From Halorubrum sp. JWXQ-INN 858 (lineage in GTDB: Archaea; Halobacteriota; Halobacteria; Halobacteriales; Haloferacaceae): DNA of 64,000 nucleotides. Every line of letters begins with the position of its first letter. The stretch's first letter is position 1. The notes below the pieces were generated by a model. That model was not told the origin of the DNA. It made no database searches and worked only from the letters and a program-made list of their open reading frames with translations. The translations under genes were made by a program, and so were the position numbers. The DNA lies in the NCBI RefSeq assembly GCF_009806985.1, contig NZ_WUAX01000016.1, forward strand, positions 246,976 to 310,975. The letters run 5' to 3'. Positions 16,559 to 24,849 of the stretch are shown one piece after another.

Positions 16559-17403
16559 TCGCGGAGCGCGTCCTCCCGGCGCGTCGCCTCCAGCGTCTCG
16601 GCCTCGACGTCGGTCGCGACGACCGCCGGCTTGTACGCGCCGCCCTCGAAGAGCTCGTGGTCGCCGACCGACGACTCGACCATGCGGGTGAACGCGCGGC
16701 GCTCGGCCGGCAGGTGCCCGTAGATGACCTCCTCCTCGACGAGGTCGTAGACGGGGATGCGCGGCGTGAGCAGCGTGTTCTCCCCGACGATCGACCCCTC
16801 GCCGACGCGGAAGCCGGAGGTGACCCGGCAGCCCGCGCCGAGCGAGACGCCGTCCTCGATCACGACCGGCGCGTCCTCGACCGGTTCGAGCACGCCGCCG
16901 ATCAGCGTGTTCGCGCCGAGCTTGACGCCCTCGCCGAGCTGGGCGCACGACCCGACCGTGTCACAGGAGTCGACGAGCGTGCCGTCGCCGACGTACGCGC
17001 CCATGTTGACGAACGACGGGCTCATCATGATACAGTCGCTACCGAGGTAGGCTCCGCGGCGGATGACGGTCCCGTTCGGGGTGTTTCGCGTGCCGCGCGC
17101 GTCGAGGTCCGCGGTCTCCCGCAGCGGCAACACGTCGTAGTAGGTGACCCCGCCGTACTCGCGCGGCTCCGTCTCGCGGAGCCCGAAGTTACAGAGGATC
17201 CCTCGCTTGACCCACTCGTTCGCCTCCCACGAGGTCACGTCGTCGCCGGTCTTCTCGGCGGCGCGGACCTCCCCGGCCTCCAGCGCCTCGAGGAACGCGT
17301 CGAGGACGGCGTCGTCGTCGCGTGTCGTCTCGGCCGCGGAGAGCCCGGCCTGATACCGCTCCCAGAGGTCCGCGACGTCGGATTCGAGCGTCATTGGTGG
17401 CAT
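16555..17403 (-). CDS. dapD: Tetrahydrodipicolinate N-succinyltransferase
   Basis: This acyltransferase succinylates tetrahydrodipicolinate, committing the pathway to the succinylase branch. The protein of 282 residues has an N-terminal helical domain and a left-handed beta-helix of hexapeptide repeats (about 110-235) including GAYLGSDCIMMSPSFVNMG, GTLVDSCDTVGSCAQ and VGENTLLTPRIPVYDL. Two in-frame ATGs (17403 and 17394) are possible. A TAAATACC-like minus-strand TATA at 17417-17425 is spaced for the second and could be an internal promoter. The 89-base gap to dapB is the only sizeable gap in the operon. Confidence 0.95.
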   Translation of the reverse strand: MPPMTLESDVADLWERYQAGLSAAETTRDDDAVLDAFLEALEAGEVRAAEKTGDDVTSWEANEWVKRGILCNFGLRETEPREYGGVTYYDVLPLRETADLDARGTRNTPNGTVIRRGAYLGSDCIMMSPSFVNMGAYVGDGTLVDSCDTVGSCAQLGEGVKLGANTLIGGVLEPVEDAPVVIEDGVSLGAGCRVTSGFRVGEGSIVGENTLLTPRIPVYDLVEEEVIYGHLPAERRAFTRMVESSVGDHELFEGGAYKPAVVATDVEAETLEATRREDALRE

Positions 17404-17492
17404 GTGAGCGAGCGTCGGTATTTACCCGTCGATACGTGTGCGCCGCGGTGGCACCGGCCATCGGCCGTCGCTTCCGCCCCCCCATCCGCCCG

Positions 17493-18293
17493 TCATGCGT
17501 CGAGGACGTCGTCGAAGTCGTACCAGCCGGGGTCGGCGTCGGCCAGCCACGCGGCCGCGTCGAGCGCCCCCTCGGCGAACACCCCGCGATCGCCCGCGCG
17601 ATGGGTCAGCGAGAGCGTCTCCCGGTTGCCCGCGAGCAGCACCTCGTGCTCGCCGGTGACGTCGCCCGCGCGCCGCGCGTGGACGCCGATCTCGCCCGGA
17701 CGTCGGGGGGCGTCACCCTCGCGCCCGTGGACCCGCTCGTCGAGGTCCCCGCGGACCGACTCCACGTCGGCGAGGATCGTCTTCGCCGTGCCCGACGGCG
17801 CGTCCCGCTTCCCGTTGTGGTGCGTCTCAGTCAGCTCGACGTCGTAGCCGGGCACCGCCGCGACGGCCTCCCGGACCGCCCGCCGGAGCGCGGCGACCCC
17901 GCGCGCGAAGTTCGACGCCTTCAGCAGGGGGACCGAGCGGCTCGCGTCCCGGAGCCGGGCGGTGCCGGAGGAGTCGAACCCGGTCGTCCCGGTGACGACC
18001 GGGACGCCGGCCTCGGCGCAGGTCTCGGCGTACGACGCCGCCGATTCGGGCCCCGTGAAGTCGACGAGGACGTCCGGGTCGCGCTCGGCGAGCAGGTCGG
18101 CGAGCCGCCCCGCGTCCGCGACGTCGACGCCCGCGATCGGGTCGGTCGCGGTGCGGTTCACCGCGAGCGCGACCGTCACGCCCTCGCGGGCCGCCGCGGC
18201 CGCGATCACTTCCCGGCCCATCCGGCCGCCCGCGCCGGTGACGGCGACGCGGAGGCTGTCGCGGAGAGCGTCGGCGCCGTCGGGACCGCTCAT
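17493..18293 (-). CDS. dapB: 4-hydroxy-tetrahydrodipicolinate reductase
   Basis: This NAD(P)H-dependent reductase forms tetrahydrodipicolinate from the DapA product. The 266-residue protein has the Rossmann motif VAVTGAGGRMGRE (16-28), VDFTGPESA, the middle VTGTTGF and KASNFARGV, and the substrate-binding signature ELTETHHNGKRDAPSGTA. Length and motifs are normal. It overlaps dapA by four bases and is followed by 89 bases before dapD. Confidence 0.96.
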   Translation of the reverse strand: MSGPDGADALRDSLRVAVTGAGGRMGREVIAAAAAREGVTVALAVNRTATDPIAGVDVADAGRLADLLAERDPDVLVDFTGPESAASYAETCAEAGVPVVTGTTGFDSSGTARLRDASRSVPLLKASNFARGVAALRRAVREAVAAVPGYDVELTETHHNGKRDAPSGTAKTILADVESVRGDLDERVHGREGDAPRRPGEIGVHARRAGDVTGEHEVLLAGNRETLSLTHRAGDRGVFAEGALDAAAWLADADPGWYDFDDVLDA

Positions 18294-19249
18294 TCGGCGG
18301 CCCCCACGGCGTCCGGCGTCCCGCCGTCGTACGTCGCGAGCAGGTCGCGGAGGGCGTCCCGGCGCTCCGCGGAGAGCCGCGTGAGCGGCGACCGGACCGT
18401 CGGCCCGCCCCGCCCGCGGATGTGCATCGCCTCCTTCACCGGGATCGGGTTCGTCTCGACGAACAGCTCGCGGACGAGCGGCGAGAGCTCGTGGTGGAGG
18501 TCGCGGGCGCGGTCGTAGTCCCCCGACAGCGCCGCGCCGACCATCGCACAGGAGCGCTCCGGCTCGACGTTGGCGACGACGCTTATCGTTCCGGTCCCGC
18601 CGATCGAGAGGATCGGGAGCGTGAGCCCGTCGTCGCCGGAGACGACCGAGAACGCCTCCTCGCGGGTCCGCTCTATCACTTCGCTGATCAGGTTCAGGTC
18701 CCCGGAGGCCGCCTTGTACCCTCGGACGTTCGGGTGGGTCGCGAGCTCCGCGGTGACCGTCGGGGGGATCGACTGGCCCGTCCGCGAGGGGACGTTGTAC
18801 ACGATCTGGGGCAGGTCGACCGCGTCGGCGATCGTGCGGTAGTGGTCGAGAAAGCCCTGCGGCTCCGGCTTGTTGTAGTACGGGGAGATGAGCAGCAGAC
18901 CGTCAGCGCCCGCGTCGGCGGCCCGCTCGGACAGCGAGAGCGCCTCCGCGGTGTTGTTCGAGCCGGTGCCCGCGATGACGGGGACGTCGCCGACGGCGGC
19001 CGCCACCGTCTCGATCACCTCGACGTGCTCGTCGTGGGTCATCGTCGCCGACTCGCCGGTGGAGCCGACCGGGACGAGCCCGTCGACGCCGGCCGCCTCG
19101 AGGTAGCGGGCGTTGTCGGCGAGCTGGTCGTGGTCGACCTCGTCGTCGTCCGTGAACGGGGTCGTCATCGCGGGGTAGACTCCCTCGAACGGTTCGTCAG
19201 TGCTCTCGTGGTCGGTCGCGTACGGCGTCGTGGTTCGGGTGTTCGTCAT
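18290..19249 (-). CDS. dapA: 4-hydroxy-tetrahydrodipicolinate synthase
   Basis: This TIM-barrel aldolase condenses pyruvate and aspartate semialdehyde, the first committed step of lysine synthesis. The 319-residue protein has PVGSTGES (60-67), YYNKP, the tyrosine YNVPSRTG (Y151) and the Schiff-base lysine K179 in RGYKAASGD. The first 20 residues precede the family core. It is the first gene of the six-gene operon. No good TATA box lies within 40 bases of the ATG; several strong minus-strand TATA-like motifs lie 320-470 bases upstream, so the mRNA may have a long leader. Confidence 0.95.
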   Translation of the reverse strand: MTNTRTTTPYATDHESTDEPFEGVYPAMTTPFTDDDEVDHDQLADNARYLEAAGVDGLVPVGSTGESATMTHDEHVEVIETVAAAVGDVPVIAGTGSNNTAEALSLSERAADAGADGLLLISPYYNKPEPQGFLDHYRTIADAVDLPQIVYNVPSRTGQSIPPTVTAELATHPNVRGYKAASGDLNLISEVIERTREEAFSVVSGDDGLTLPILSIGGTGTISVVANVEPERSCAMVGAALSGDYDRARDLHHELSPLVRELFVETNPIPVKEAMHIRGRGGPTVRSPLTRLSAERRDALRDLLATYDGGTPDAVGAAE

Positions 19250-19743
19250 GGGTCGTGTGTTGCGGTGGTCGCGGTGGTCGCGGTGGTCGCGGCGGTGCAG
19301 TGGTCGCGGCGATACGGCGGTTGCGGTGGGTCGACGGTCGACGTCCGCGTCTCGGTCCGGTGACGGTCGGTGTCGCGGACGGTGCGTGTCGCGGACGAGG
19401 AGTCGCCGTCGAACGTCTCGCGCGGTCGGGGGTCGTCCGGGACGGGGTCGCCACTCCCGCCGGTGGACGTCTCACGCGCGTTTTTTCGAGAAGAGTCGCG
19501 TCGCTCCCGACGGCAGCGGGCCGCGTTCGGACGCGGTCGGAATCACGTCCGTTCGTGTGTCCGTCGGAGATATATGCGTTGCGCCTCGGGCGAGGTTCGC
19601 GCCGCCCCGGCCTGATATAAAAGGGACGCGAGGACGGGATCCGCGTGCGCCGGTGCTCGACCACGGCGCGGTCTCGAGGTATATAAACGGCCGCCGACGT
19701 CCCCGCCCGACCCTTATAAACTGCCGCGCCCGCGACGGCCCGC
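19250..19743. other. Intergenic region upstream of dapA: repeats and several TATA-like motifs, no gene
   Basis: This 494-base gap holds a 9-base GCGGTGGTC array (19262-19309), a T6 run at 19484-19490, and minus-strand TATA-like elements near 19567-19577, 19615-19624, 19678-19687 and 19710-19718. Open frames here are arginine-rich and non-acidic, unlike real proteins of the window. The TATA motifs could be the dap operon promoters or mark the 3' end of the upstream MFS gene. Confidence 0.6.
19262..19309. repeat. 9-bp tandem repeat (GCGGTGGTC)
   Basis: Three perfect copies plus degenerate ones lie 12 bases from the dapA start codon, within its presumed leader. Confidence 0.8.
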
Positions 19744-20928
19744 TCAGAGTCCGAGGCGGAACAGCCGGTTCGCCGCCAGCGTCGCCAGCCCGAGCGCCAT
19801 CACGCCGGCGAGCAGCCCGAAGGCGACCGTCCAGCCGGCGACGTCGGAGACGCCGCCGACGACGGCGCTGCCGGACGCTCCGATCACCATGTACACCGTC
19901 CGGACGAGTCCGAACCCCGCGCCGCGCTCCTCCTCCGACAGCAGGTCCATGAAGCGCGACTGGAGCGGCGCGCCCCACGACATGGCGAGCCCGACGAGCA
20001 GCAGCGCGACGACGACGGGCGCGAGCCCGAGCCCCTCGCGGGTCGCGACGACGAGCAGCCCGTATCCGACGACGCCGGCGGCCATCGTCACCATGGCCGC
20101 GGTGTCGCGGTCGATCCGGTCGGAGAGCGCCCCCGTCGCCGGCTGGGTGGTCCCGTGGACGAGGAAATACAGCGAGAACAGCAGCGCCGACAGCGCCGTC
20201 GAGAAGCCGCCGCCAACCTCCAGGAACGTCGGGAGGAACGACGCGGTCGCCTGCCAGGTGAACGCGCCGGCCGTCGCCAGCGCGGTCGTGTAGAGGATCG
20301 GCGGCCGCGACAGCAGCTCGACGACCGGCCCGACCGCGAACCGCTCGCCGACCGGCTGATCGGGGCGGGTCGGCTCCGTCGGCCGGATCCGCCACGCGAA
20401 CAGGACGAGCGCCGGGACGGCGACGGCGGTGCCGAGCAGCACCCCGACCCGCCACCCGTATCGGGCCCCGATGACCGCCGCGAGGGGCGGGGCGATAAGC
20501 CCCGCCAGCGGGCCGCCCGCGATGTGGACGCCGATGGCGCGGCCGATGTCGTCGAACTGCTTCGCGAGGAACGTCGTCGCCACCGTGTAGTGGAGCCCCG
20601 CGCCGGCCCCCAACACGACCGTGAACGCCATGAACGCGAGGATCGACGGGGAGACGGCGATGAACAGCGTGGCGACCGCGGTCGCGGCGACGGCGGTCAG
20701 GATCACGGTCCGCTCGCCGTAGCGGTCCCCGAGGACGCCGGAGGGGAACTGCGCGAGCGCGTAAGCCGCCCACATCCCGGAGAGCGCGAGCCCGACGGTC
20801 GCGTTCGTGGTCTCGAACGTCGCCGTGATCGCGGGGACCAACGGGCTGATGGCCAGTCGAGCGACCATCGTCGCGGTGAACGCGAGCGTACAGAGGGCGA
20901 GCGCGGTGTGGGCGTACCGCCAGTTCAC
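19744..20928 (-). CDS. MFS transporter
   Basis: This 394-residue permease has about 12 hydrophobic segments and starts at GTG 20928 (MNWRYAHTALAL). The loop between segments 2 and 3 carries the MFS motif A as GVLGDRYGERTV, and a weaker copy GALSDRIDRDTA lies in the second half. The central loop is short (RPTEPTRPDQPVGERF). Substrate cannot be told; no specific family signature is recognised. The neighbouring gene on the same strand is a dipeptidase about 80 bases upstream, so a peptide or amino-acid substrate is conceivable but unsupported. A chain of TATA-like motifs follows its stop. Confidence 0.88.
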   Translation of the reverse strand: MNWRYAHTALALCTLAFTATMVARLAISPLVPAITATFETTNATVGLALSGMWAAYALAQFPSGVLGDRYGERTVILTAVAATAVATLFIAVSPSILAFMAFTVVLGAGAGLHYTVATTFLAKQFDDIGRAIGVHIAGGPLAGLIAPPLAAVIGARYGWRVGVLLGTAVAVPALVLFAWRIRPTEPTRPDQPVGERFAVGPVVELLSRPPILYTTALATAGAFTWQATASFLPTFLEVGGGFSTALSALLFSLYFLVHGTTQPATGALSDRIDRDTAAMVTMAAGVVGYGLLVVATREGLGLAPVVVALLLVGLAMSWGAPLQSRFMDLLSEEERGAGFGLVRTVYMVIGASGSAVVGGVSDVAGWTVAFGLLAGVMALGLATLAANRLFRLGL

Positions 20929-21009
20929 GGACGCCGTTCACGGCCGGGGGAAAAGCGGGTTCCGGTCGCGGCGAGGTGGACGGTGTGCCACGGAACGACA
21001 CGGGACGGG

Positions 21010-22218
21010 CTACTCGACGACGAACTCGAGCGGGTAGTCGGTGAGGTTCTCGTGGCCGTCCTCGGTGACGACGACGAGGTCCTCGAGGCGGACTCCGCCG
21101 ACGTCGGGGTCGTAGAGGCCGGGCTCGACGGTGACGACGTGGCCGGGCTCCAGCTCCGCCCCGCCGTTCGACAGGCGGGGGAGCTCGTGGACGTCGAGGC
21201 CGATCCCGTGACCGGTCGAGTGGATGAACCCGGTCTCCGTTTCGGGGTCGGTGCGGAACGTGGGTTCCCCGGCGGCCTCGTACACCGCACACGCCGCGGC
21301 GTGGACCTCCTCGCCGGTCGTGCCCGGCTCGACCGCGTCGAGGGCGGCCGCGAGCGCCTCCTCGGTGAGGTCGTACCACTCGCGGAGCGTGTCGCTCGGC
21401 TCGCCGACGCAGAACGTCCGGGTCATGTCGGCGTTGTACTTCGTCGCCTTCGACCGGGGGAAGACGTCGATGATGATCGCCTCGTTCGCGGACAGCGGCC
21501 CGGAGCCGCGGTTGTGAGGGTCGGCCGCCTGCGCGCCGCCCGCGACGATCGTCTCGTCGAGCGCGCAGCCGTGGTCCAGCAGGGTGACCTCGATCTCCCG
21601 TTTGACGCGCTCGCTCGTGAGCGGCGCGCCGTCGTGGACGAGGGTCCCGGCGTCGACCGGCTCCGGCCCGGGCGCGTCGACGTCGTCGACGGGCACGTCC
21701 TCGCCCGCGACGGCGGCCCCCGCGATCAGCGCCTCGGCGGCCCGCAGCGCGGCCTCGTTGGCGCGCTGCGTCTCGCGGATCGCCGCGATCTCGTCGTCGG
21801 TCTTCACCGCACGGACCTCGGTCAGGGCGTCGCCGTCGTCGACCATGACGTCGATCCCGCGGTCACGGAGGGCGTCCGCGGTGCCGACCGGGCCCCGCGG
21901 CGGCACGAGCACCGACTCGACGTCCTTGTCGCGGACGAACGCGGCGTACATGTCGTACCGGGCGTCGGAGCCGCCGTACTCGTAGTCGTAGTCGGCGTGG
22001 CGCTCGACGACGTCGGCGGCCGCCTCGGTCGTCGCGCGGCCGTACTCCAGCCCCGAGACGAGCATCGAGACCTCGCCGCCGGCGTACAGCGTGAGGAACG
22101 GGTCCGGGCCGGTGAACCCGGAGAGGTACAGCTGGTTGGCGTCGGCCTGTGAGGCGTCGAGGAGGTAGCCGTCGGCGCCGGCCGCGTCGAGGACGTCGTC
22201 GAGGCGTGTCGGATCCAT
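21010..22218 (-). CDS. Xaa-Pro dipeptidase/aminopeptidase (M24 family)
   Basis: This 402-residue metallopeptidase is likely to cleave X-Pro bonds in cytoplasmic peptides. The N-terminal creatinase-like domain (1-150) is followed by the pita-bread catalytic domain. All five metal ligands are visible: IIIDVFPRS and NADMTRTF (two aspartates), STGHGIGLDVHE (histidine), TVEPGLY and RLEDLVVV (two glutamates). An acidic loop (GEDVPVDDVDAPGPEP) is inserted between domains. The ATG at 22218 is the only good start. It may be co-transcribed with the MFS gene downstream. Confidence 0.92.
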   Translation of the reverse strand: MDPTRLDDVLDAAGADGYLLDASQADANQLYLSGFTGPDPFLTLYAGGEVSMLVSGLEYGRATTEAAADVVERHADYDYEYGGSDARYDMYAAFVRDKDVESVLVPPRGPVGTADALRDRGIDVMVDDGDALTEVRAVKTDDEIAAIRETQRANEAALRAAEALIAGAAVAGEDVPVDDVDAPGPEPVDAGTLVHDGAPLTSERVKREIEVTLLDHGCALDETIVAGGAQAADPHNRGSGPLSANEAIIIDVFPRSKATKYNADMTRTFCVGEPSDTLREWYDLTEEALAAALDAVEPGTTGEEVHAAACAVYEAAGEPTFRTDPETETGFIHSTGHGIGLDVHELPRLSNGGAELEPGHVVTVEPGLYDPDVGGVRLEDLVVVTEDGHENLTDYPLEFVVE

Positions 22219-22648
22219 ACCCGTCGTCCCGCCGCGACCACCAAAGCGGTTGTCCTCGCGGCACGTCGCCGACAGCGGTCGAGACGGGTTCTGGGACTGT
22301 CAGGACGAGTGCTGGACGTCGGAACGAGTGCTGGACGTCGGACGGATGCTGTGACTGTCGGGGGAGGTGCGGAGGGTGTCGAGACGGGCGTCGATGACGG
22401 CTCTCGACACGAAACGAATAAGTACGACCGTTCGATGATTCGTCCCGGATCGTGCCGGGAGAAGACACCGGAGATACGGAACGGAGTAGTACCGCGAATT
22501 CGACCGTTTCGGGGCGGTGAAAAGCCGCTATTTGACACGATTTGTGAGGGGTCAATTTAAGTATCTTCGGCCCTTTTCAGAAGGTGAGGAATACTGAACC
22601 GAGACCCATCTCTCGGTCCCGCCATTCCCGCCCCACGAACCCAACACA
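22219..22648. other. Intergenic region between pepQ-like gene and tfb
   Basis: This 430-base region holds divergent promoters. An 18-base direct repeat (22305-22322 and 22324-22341, ACGAGTGCTGGACGTCGG) lies in the first half. A TATA-like CAATTTAAGTAT at 22552-22563 probably serves tfb and implies a leader of about 60-70 bases with a run of C/A-rich sequence before the ATG. The local AT content rises from about 22400, as in many regulator promoters. No gene is seen. Confidence 0.6.
22305..22341. repeat. 18-bp direct repeat
   Basis: Two perfect copies of ACGAGTGCTGGACGTCGG with a 19-base period lie in the tfb upstream region. Confidence 0.85.
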
Positions 22649-23620
22649 ATGAGCGAACACGTTCGAACGTATACGGCGGAGCACGTCGACGACGAGCAAG
22701 AGGAGCAGCCGTCGTCGGAGGAACTGTCCTGTCCCGAGTGTGGCGGCCAACTCGCGACGGACACCGAACACGGCGAGACGGTCTGTGCGGACTGCGGACT
22801 CGTCGTCGAGGAAGACGAGATCGACCGCGGGCCGGAGTGGCGCGCGTTCGACTCCGCGGAGAAGGACCAGAAGTCCCGCGTCGGCGCGCCGACGACGAAC
22901 ATGATGCACGACAAGGGGCTGTCGACCAACATCGGCTGGCAGAACAAGGACGCGTACGGGCGGTCCCTCTCGAGCCGCCAGCGCGAGAAGATGCAGCGGC
23001 TCCGGACGTGGAACGAACGGTTCCGCACGCGCGACTCGAAGGAGCGCAACCTCAAACAGGCGCTCGGCGAGATCGACCGCATGGCCAGCGCCCTCGGCCT
23101 GCCGGACAACGTCCGCGAGACCGCCTCGGTCATCTACCGCCGCGCGCTCGACGAGGACCTCCTCCCCGGCCGGTCGATCGAGGGCGTCGCCACGTCGTCG
23201 CTGTACGCCGCCGCCAGACAGGCCGGAACCCCGCGTAGCCTCGACGAGATCGCGACCGTCTCGCGGGTGGAGAAGGACGAGATCGCCCGGACGTACCGCT
23301 ACGTCGTCCGCGAACTCAAACTCGAGATCCGGCCCGCCGACCCCGAGAGCTACGTCCCACGGTTCGCCTCCGATCTGGGCCTCTCCGACGAGGCCGAGCG
23401 CCGCGCGCGGTCGCTGCTCGCCACCGCCAAGGAGCAGGGGCTCCACTCCGGGAAGTCGCCGGTCGGGCTTGCGGCCGCCGCCGTCTACGCCGCCTCGCTG
23501 CTCACCAACGAGAAAGTCACTCAGAGCGAGGTCAGCGACGTCGCGAACATCAGCGAAGTCACCATTCGCAACCGCTACCACGAGCTCCTCGAGGCCGATG
23601 AGGGCGTGGCGATGGGCTGA
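22649..23620 (+). CDS. tfb: Transcription initiation factor IIB (TFB)
   Basis: TFB recruits RNA polymerase to TATA-TBP and is the archaeal homologue of TFIIB. The 323-residue protein has an N-terminal zinc ribbon (ELSCPECGG and VCADCGLVV, about 26-55), the B-reader/linker region (GPEWRAFDSAEKDQKSRVG) and two cyclin folds at about 125-210 and 222-310, ending with the HTH-like SDVANISEVTIRNRYHEL. Haloarchaea carry several TFB paralogues; which one this is cannot be told from the sequence alone. It appears to have a long leader, unlike most genes here. Confidence 0.96.
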   Translation: MSEHVRTYTAEHVDDEQEEQPSSEELSCPECGGQLATDTEHGETVCADCGLVVEEDEIDRGPEWRAFDSAEKDQKSRVGAPTTNMMHDKGLSTNIGWQNKDAYGRSLSSRQREKMQRLRTWNERFRTRDSKERNLKQALGEIDRMASALGLPDNVRETASVIYRRALDEDLLPGRSIEGVATSSLYAAARQAGTPRSLDEIATVSRVEKDEIARTYRYVVRELKLEIRPADPESYVPRFASDLGLSDEAERRARSLLATAKEQGLHSGKSPVGLAAAAVYAASLLTNEKVTQSEVSDVANISEVTIRNRYHELLEADEGVAMG

Positions 23621-23639
23621 TCGGCGCTGAGCCGATCGA

Positions 23640-24137
23640 CTACTCGTCCGTCCAGTAGTCGACGTCGTCGCCGATCCGATAGTACCCCTCCAGGCTCCGC
23701 CCCTCGTCGCTCCCGGGCGGGGCACCGACGTACACGCCGAACTTCTCGGAGTCCGGGTACACCGTGACGTCCGGCTCCGACATCGTCGAGATCACGAGGT
23801 AGCGAAGCGGCTCATCGCCGTCGTTGACGACGCGGTGTGCACCCGACTCGTCCGCCGGAAACGCGACGTAGTCGTCGGGCGACACCGGGTGGGCCTCGTC
23901 GTCGAGGCGGACCGTCCCCGATCCCGAGAGCACGTACATCGCCTCTTCGTTGTTCGTGTGGTAGTGATACGGCCACGAGCGCTCGCCGGGCGGGAGCAGG
24001 TACAGGCTGCAGCCGATCCGCTCGCCGTCCGCGGCGGCCGCGACCCGTTTCCGTTTCCACGACGCCCGCTCGTCCGTCGAACGCTCCCAGTCGAGGTCTC
24101 GCGTGTTGACAGGGGTCACATCGACGTTCTCGGCCAC
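23640..24137 (-). CDS. Cupin domain protein
   Basis: This protein of about 165 residues has one cupin barrel. YHYHTNNEEAMYVLSGSG and the later GAHRVVNDGDEPLRYLVIST match the two cupin motifs (HxH-E-G and H-N), so a metal site is likely. The chosen start is the GTG at 24137 (VAENVDVTPVN). The frame stays open far upstream but that part is non-acidic and overlaps the divergent Nudix gene. A cupin/sugar-isomerase-like or dioxygenase role cannot be decided. It is divergent from the Nudix gene across about 115 bases. Confidence 0.82.
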   Translation of the reverse strand: MAENVDVTPVNTRDLDWERSTDERASWKRKRVAAAADGERIGCSLYLLPPGERSWPYHYHTNNEEAMYVLSGSGTVRLDDEAHPVSPDDYVAFPADESGAHRVVNDGDEPLRYLVISTMSEPDVTVYPDSEKFGVYVGAPPGSDEGRSLEGYYRIGDDVDYWTDE

Positions 24138-24252
24138 CGATCGGAAACCCGTTTCGCTGGGGAGCGCGAAGCGAGGGGAGGGGAGCGAAGGGGGGAACGC
24201 GGAGCGGGAGAGGGGACGCAAGCGAAAAGACGGTCGCCGGCCATCGCGGCGT

Positions 24253-24753
24253 ATGGAGACGACCCGCCACTTCACCGCGACCACGTTTGTCGTCAACGAC
24301 GGCGCGACCGCCCTCCACGACCACGAGCGGCTCGGGATCACCCTCCCGCCGGGGGGACACGTCGATCGGGACGAGCTGCCGCACGAGGCCGCGCTGCGGG
24401 AGGTCCACGAGGAGACCGGCTTCGAGGCGGAGCTGATCGCCGACCGCGCCGACGTCGACGCGCCCAACTCGCGGGCGCTGCCGGAGCCGGCTCATCTCAT
24501 GTTACACGACATCAACGTTCACCCGGACGGGTCGGTCGGGCACCAGCACGTCGACCACCTCTACTTCGCGCACGTCCCCCACCGACGGATCGAGCCCGCG
24601 GGCGACGACGAGGCGACGCCCGACGACTGGGGCTGGTACACCCCCGACGACCTCCGGGCGAGCGACCTCGAACCGGACGTCGTCGCGCTCGGCCGCGAGG
24701 CGATCGCGGTCGTCGACGACGCCGTCAGCGGCGCGGCTGACGGCAGCGACTAA
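24253..24753 (+). CDS. Nudix hydrolase
   Basis: This 166-residue protein has a complete Nudix box, GX5EX7REUXEEXGU, from GGHVDRDE through REVHEETGF (residues about 32-55), which binds Mg2+ and cleaves nucleoside diphosphate-X bonds. The start METTRHFTATTFVVND is typical of haloarchaeal Nudix proteins. ALHDHERLGITLPPGG precedes the box. Substrate is unknown. It is divergent from the cupin gene and has no co-transcribed partner. Confidence 0.92.
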   Translation: METTRHFTATTFVVNDGATALHDHERLGITLPPGGHVDRDELPHEAALREVHEETGFEAELIADRADVDAPNSRALPEPAHLMLHDINVHPDGSVGHQHVDHLYFAHVPHRRIEPAGDDEATPDDWGWYTPDDLRASDLEPDVVALGREAIAVVDDAVSGAADGSD

Positions 24754-24849
24754 CCGCCCCACCCCCGCCCGTGCGCCGCAGACGGCGTCTGACGGGCGTC
24801 CTTCGCTCCGGAAAGTATTTGCCTCGTTGTCGGCGAGTTACCCCCAATA

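Noticed and set aside
15134..16948. 604-codon frame extending lysA upstream
   Set aside because: The part beyond 16558 is arginine-rich sequence antisense to the reading of dapD; LysA family length and the 4-base overlap with dapD fit the ATG at 16558.
19197..19664. 155-codon minus frame upstream of dapA
   Set aside because: Basic, Pro/Arg-rich, contains the 9-bp array; unlike any real protein here.
20155..22152. Very long + frame opposite the M24 peptidase and MFS genes
   Set aside because: Arg/Gly/Asp-rich composition typical of antisense frames in GC-rich DNA; the minus strand carries complete catalytic motifs.
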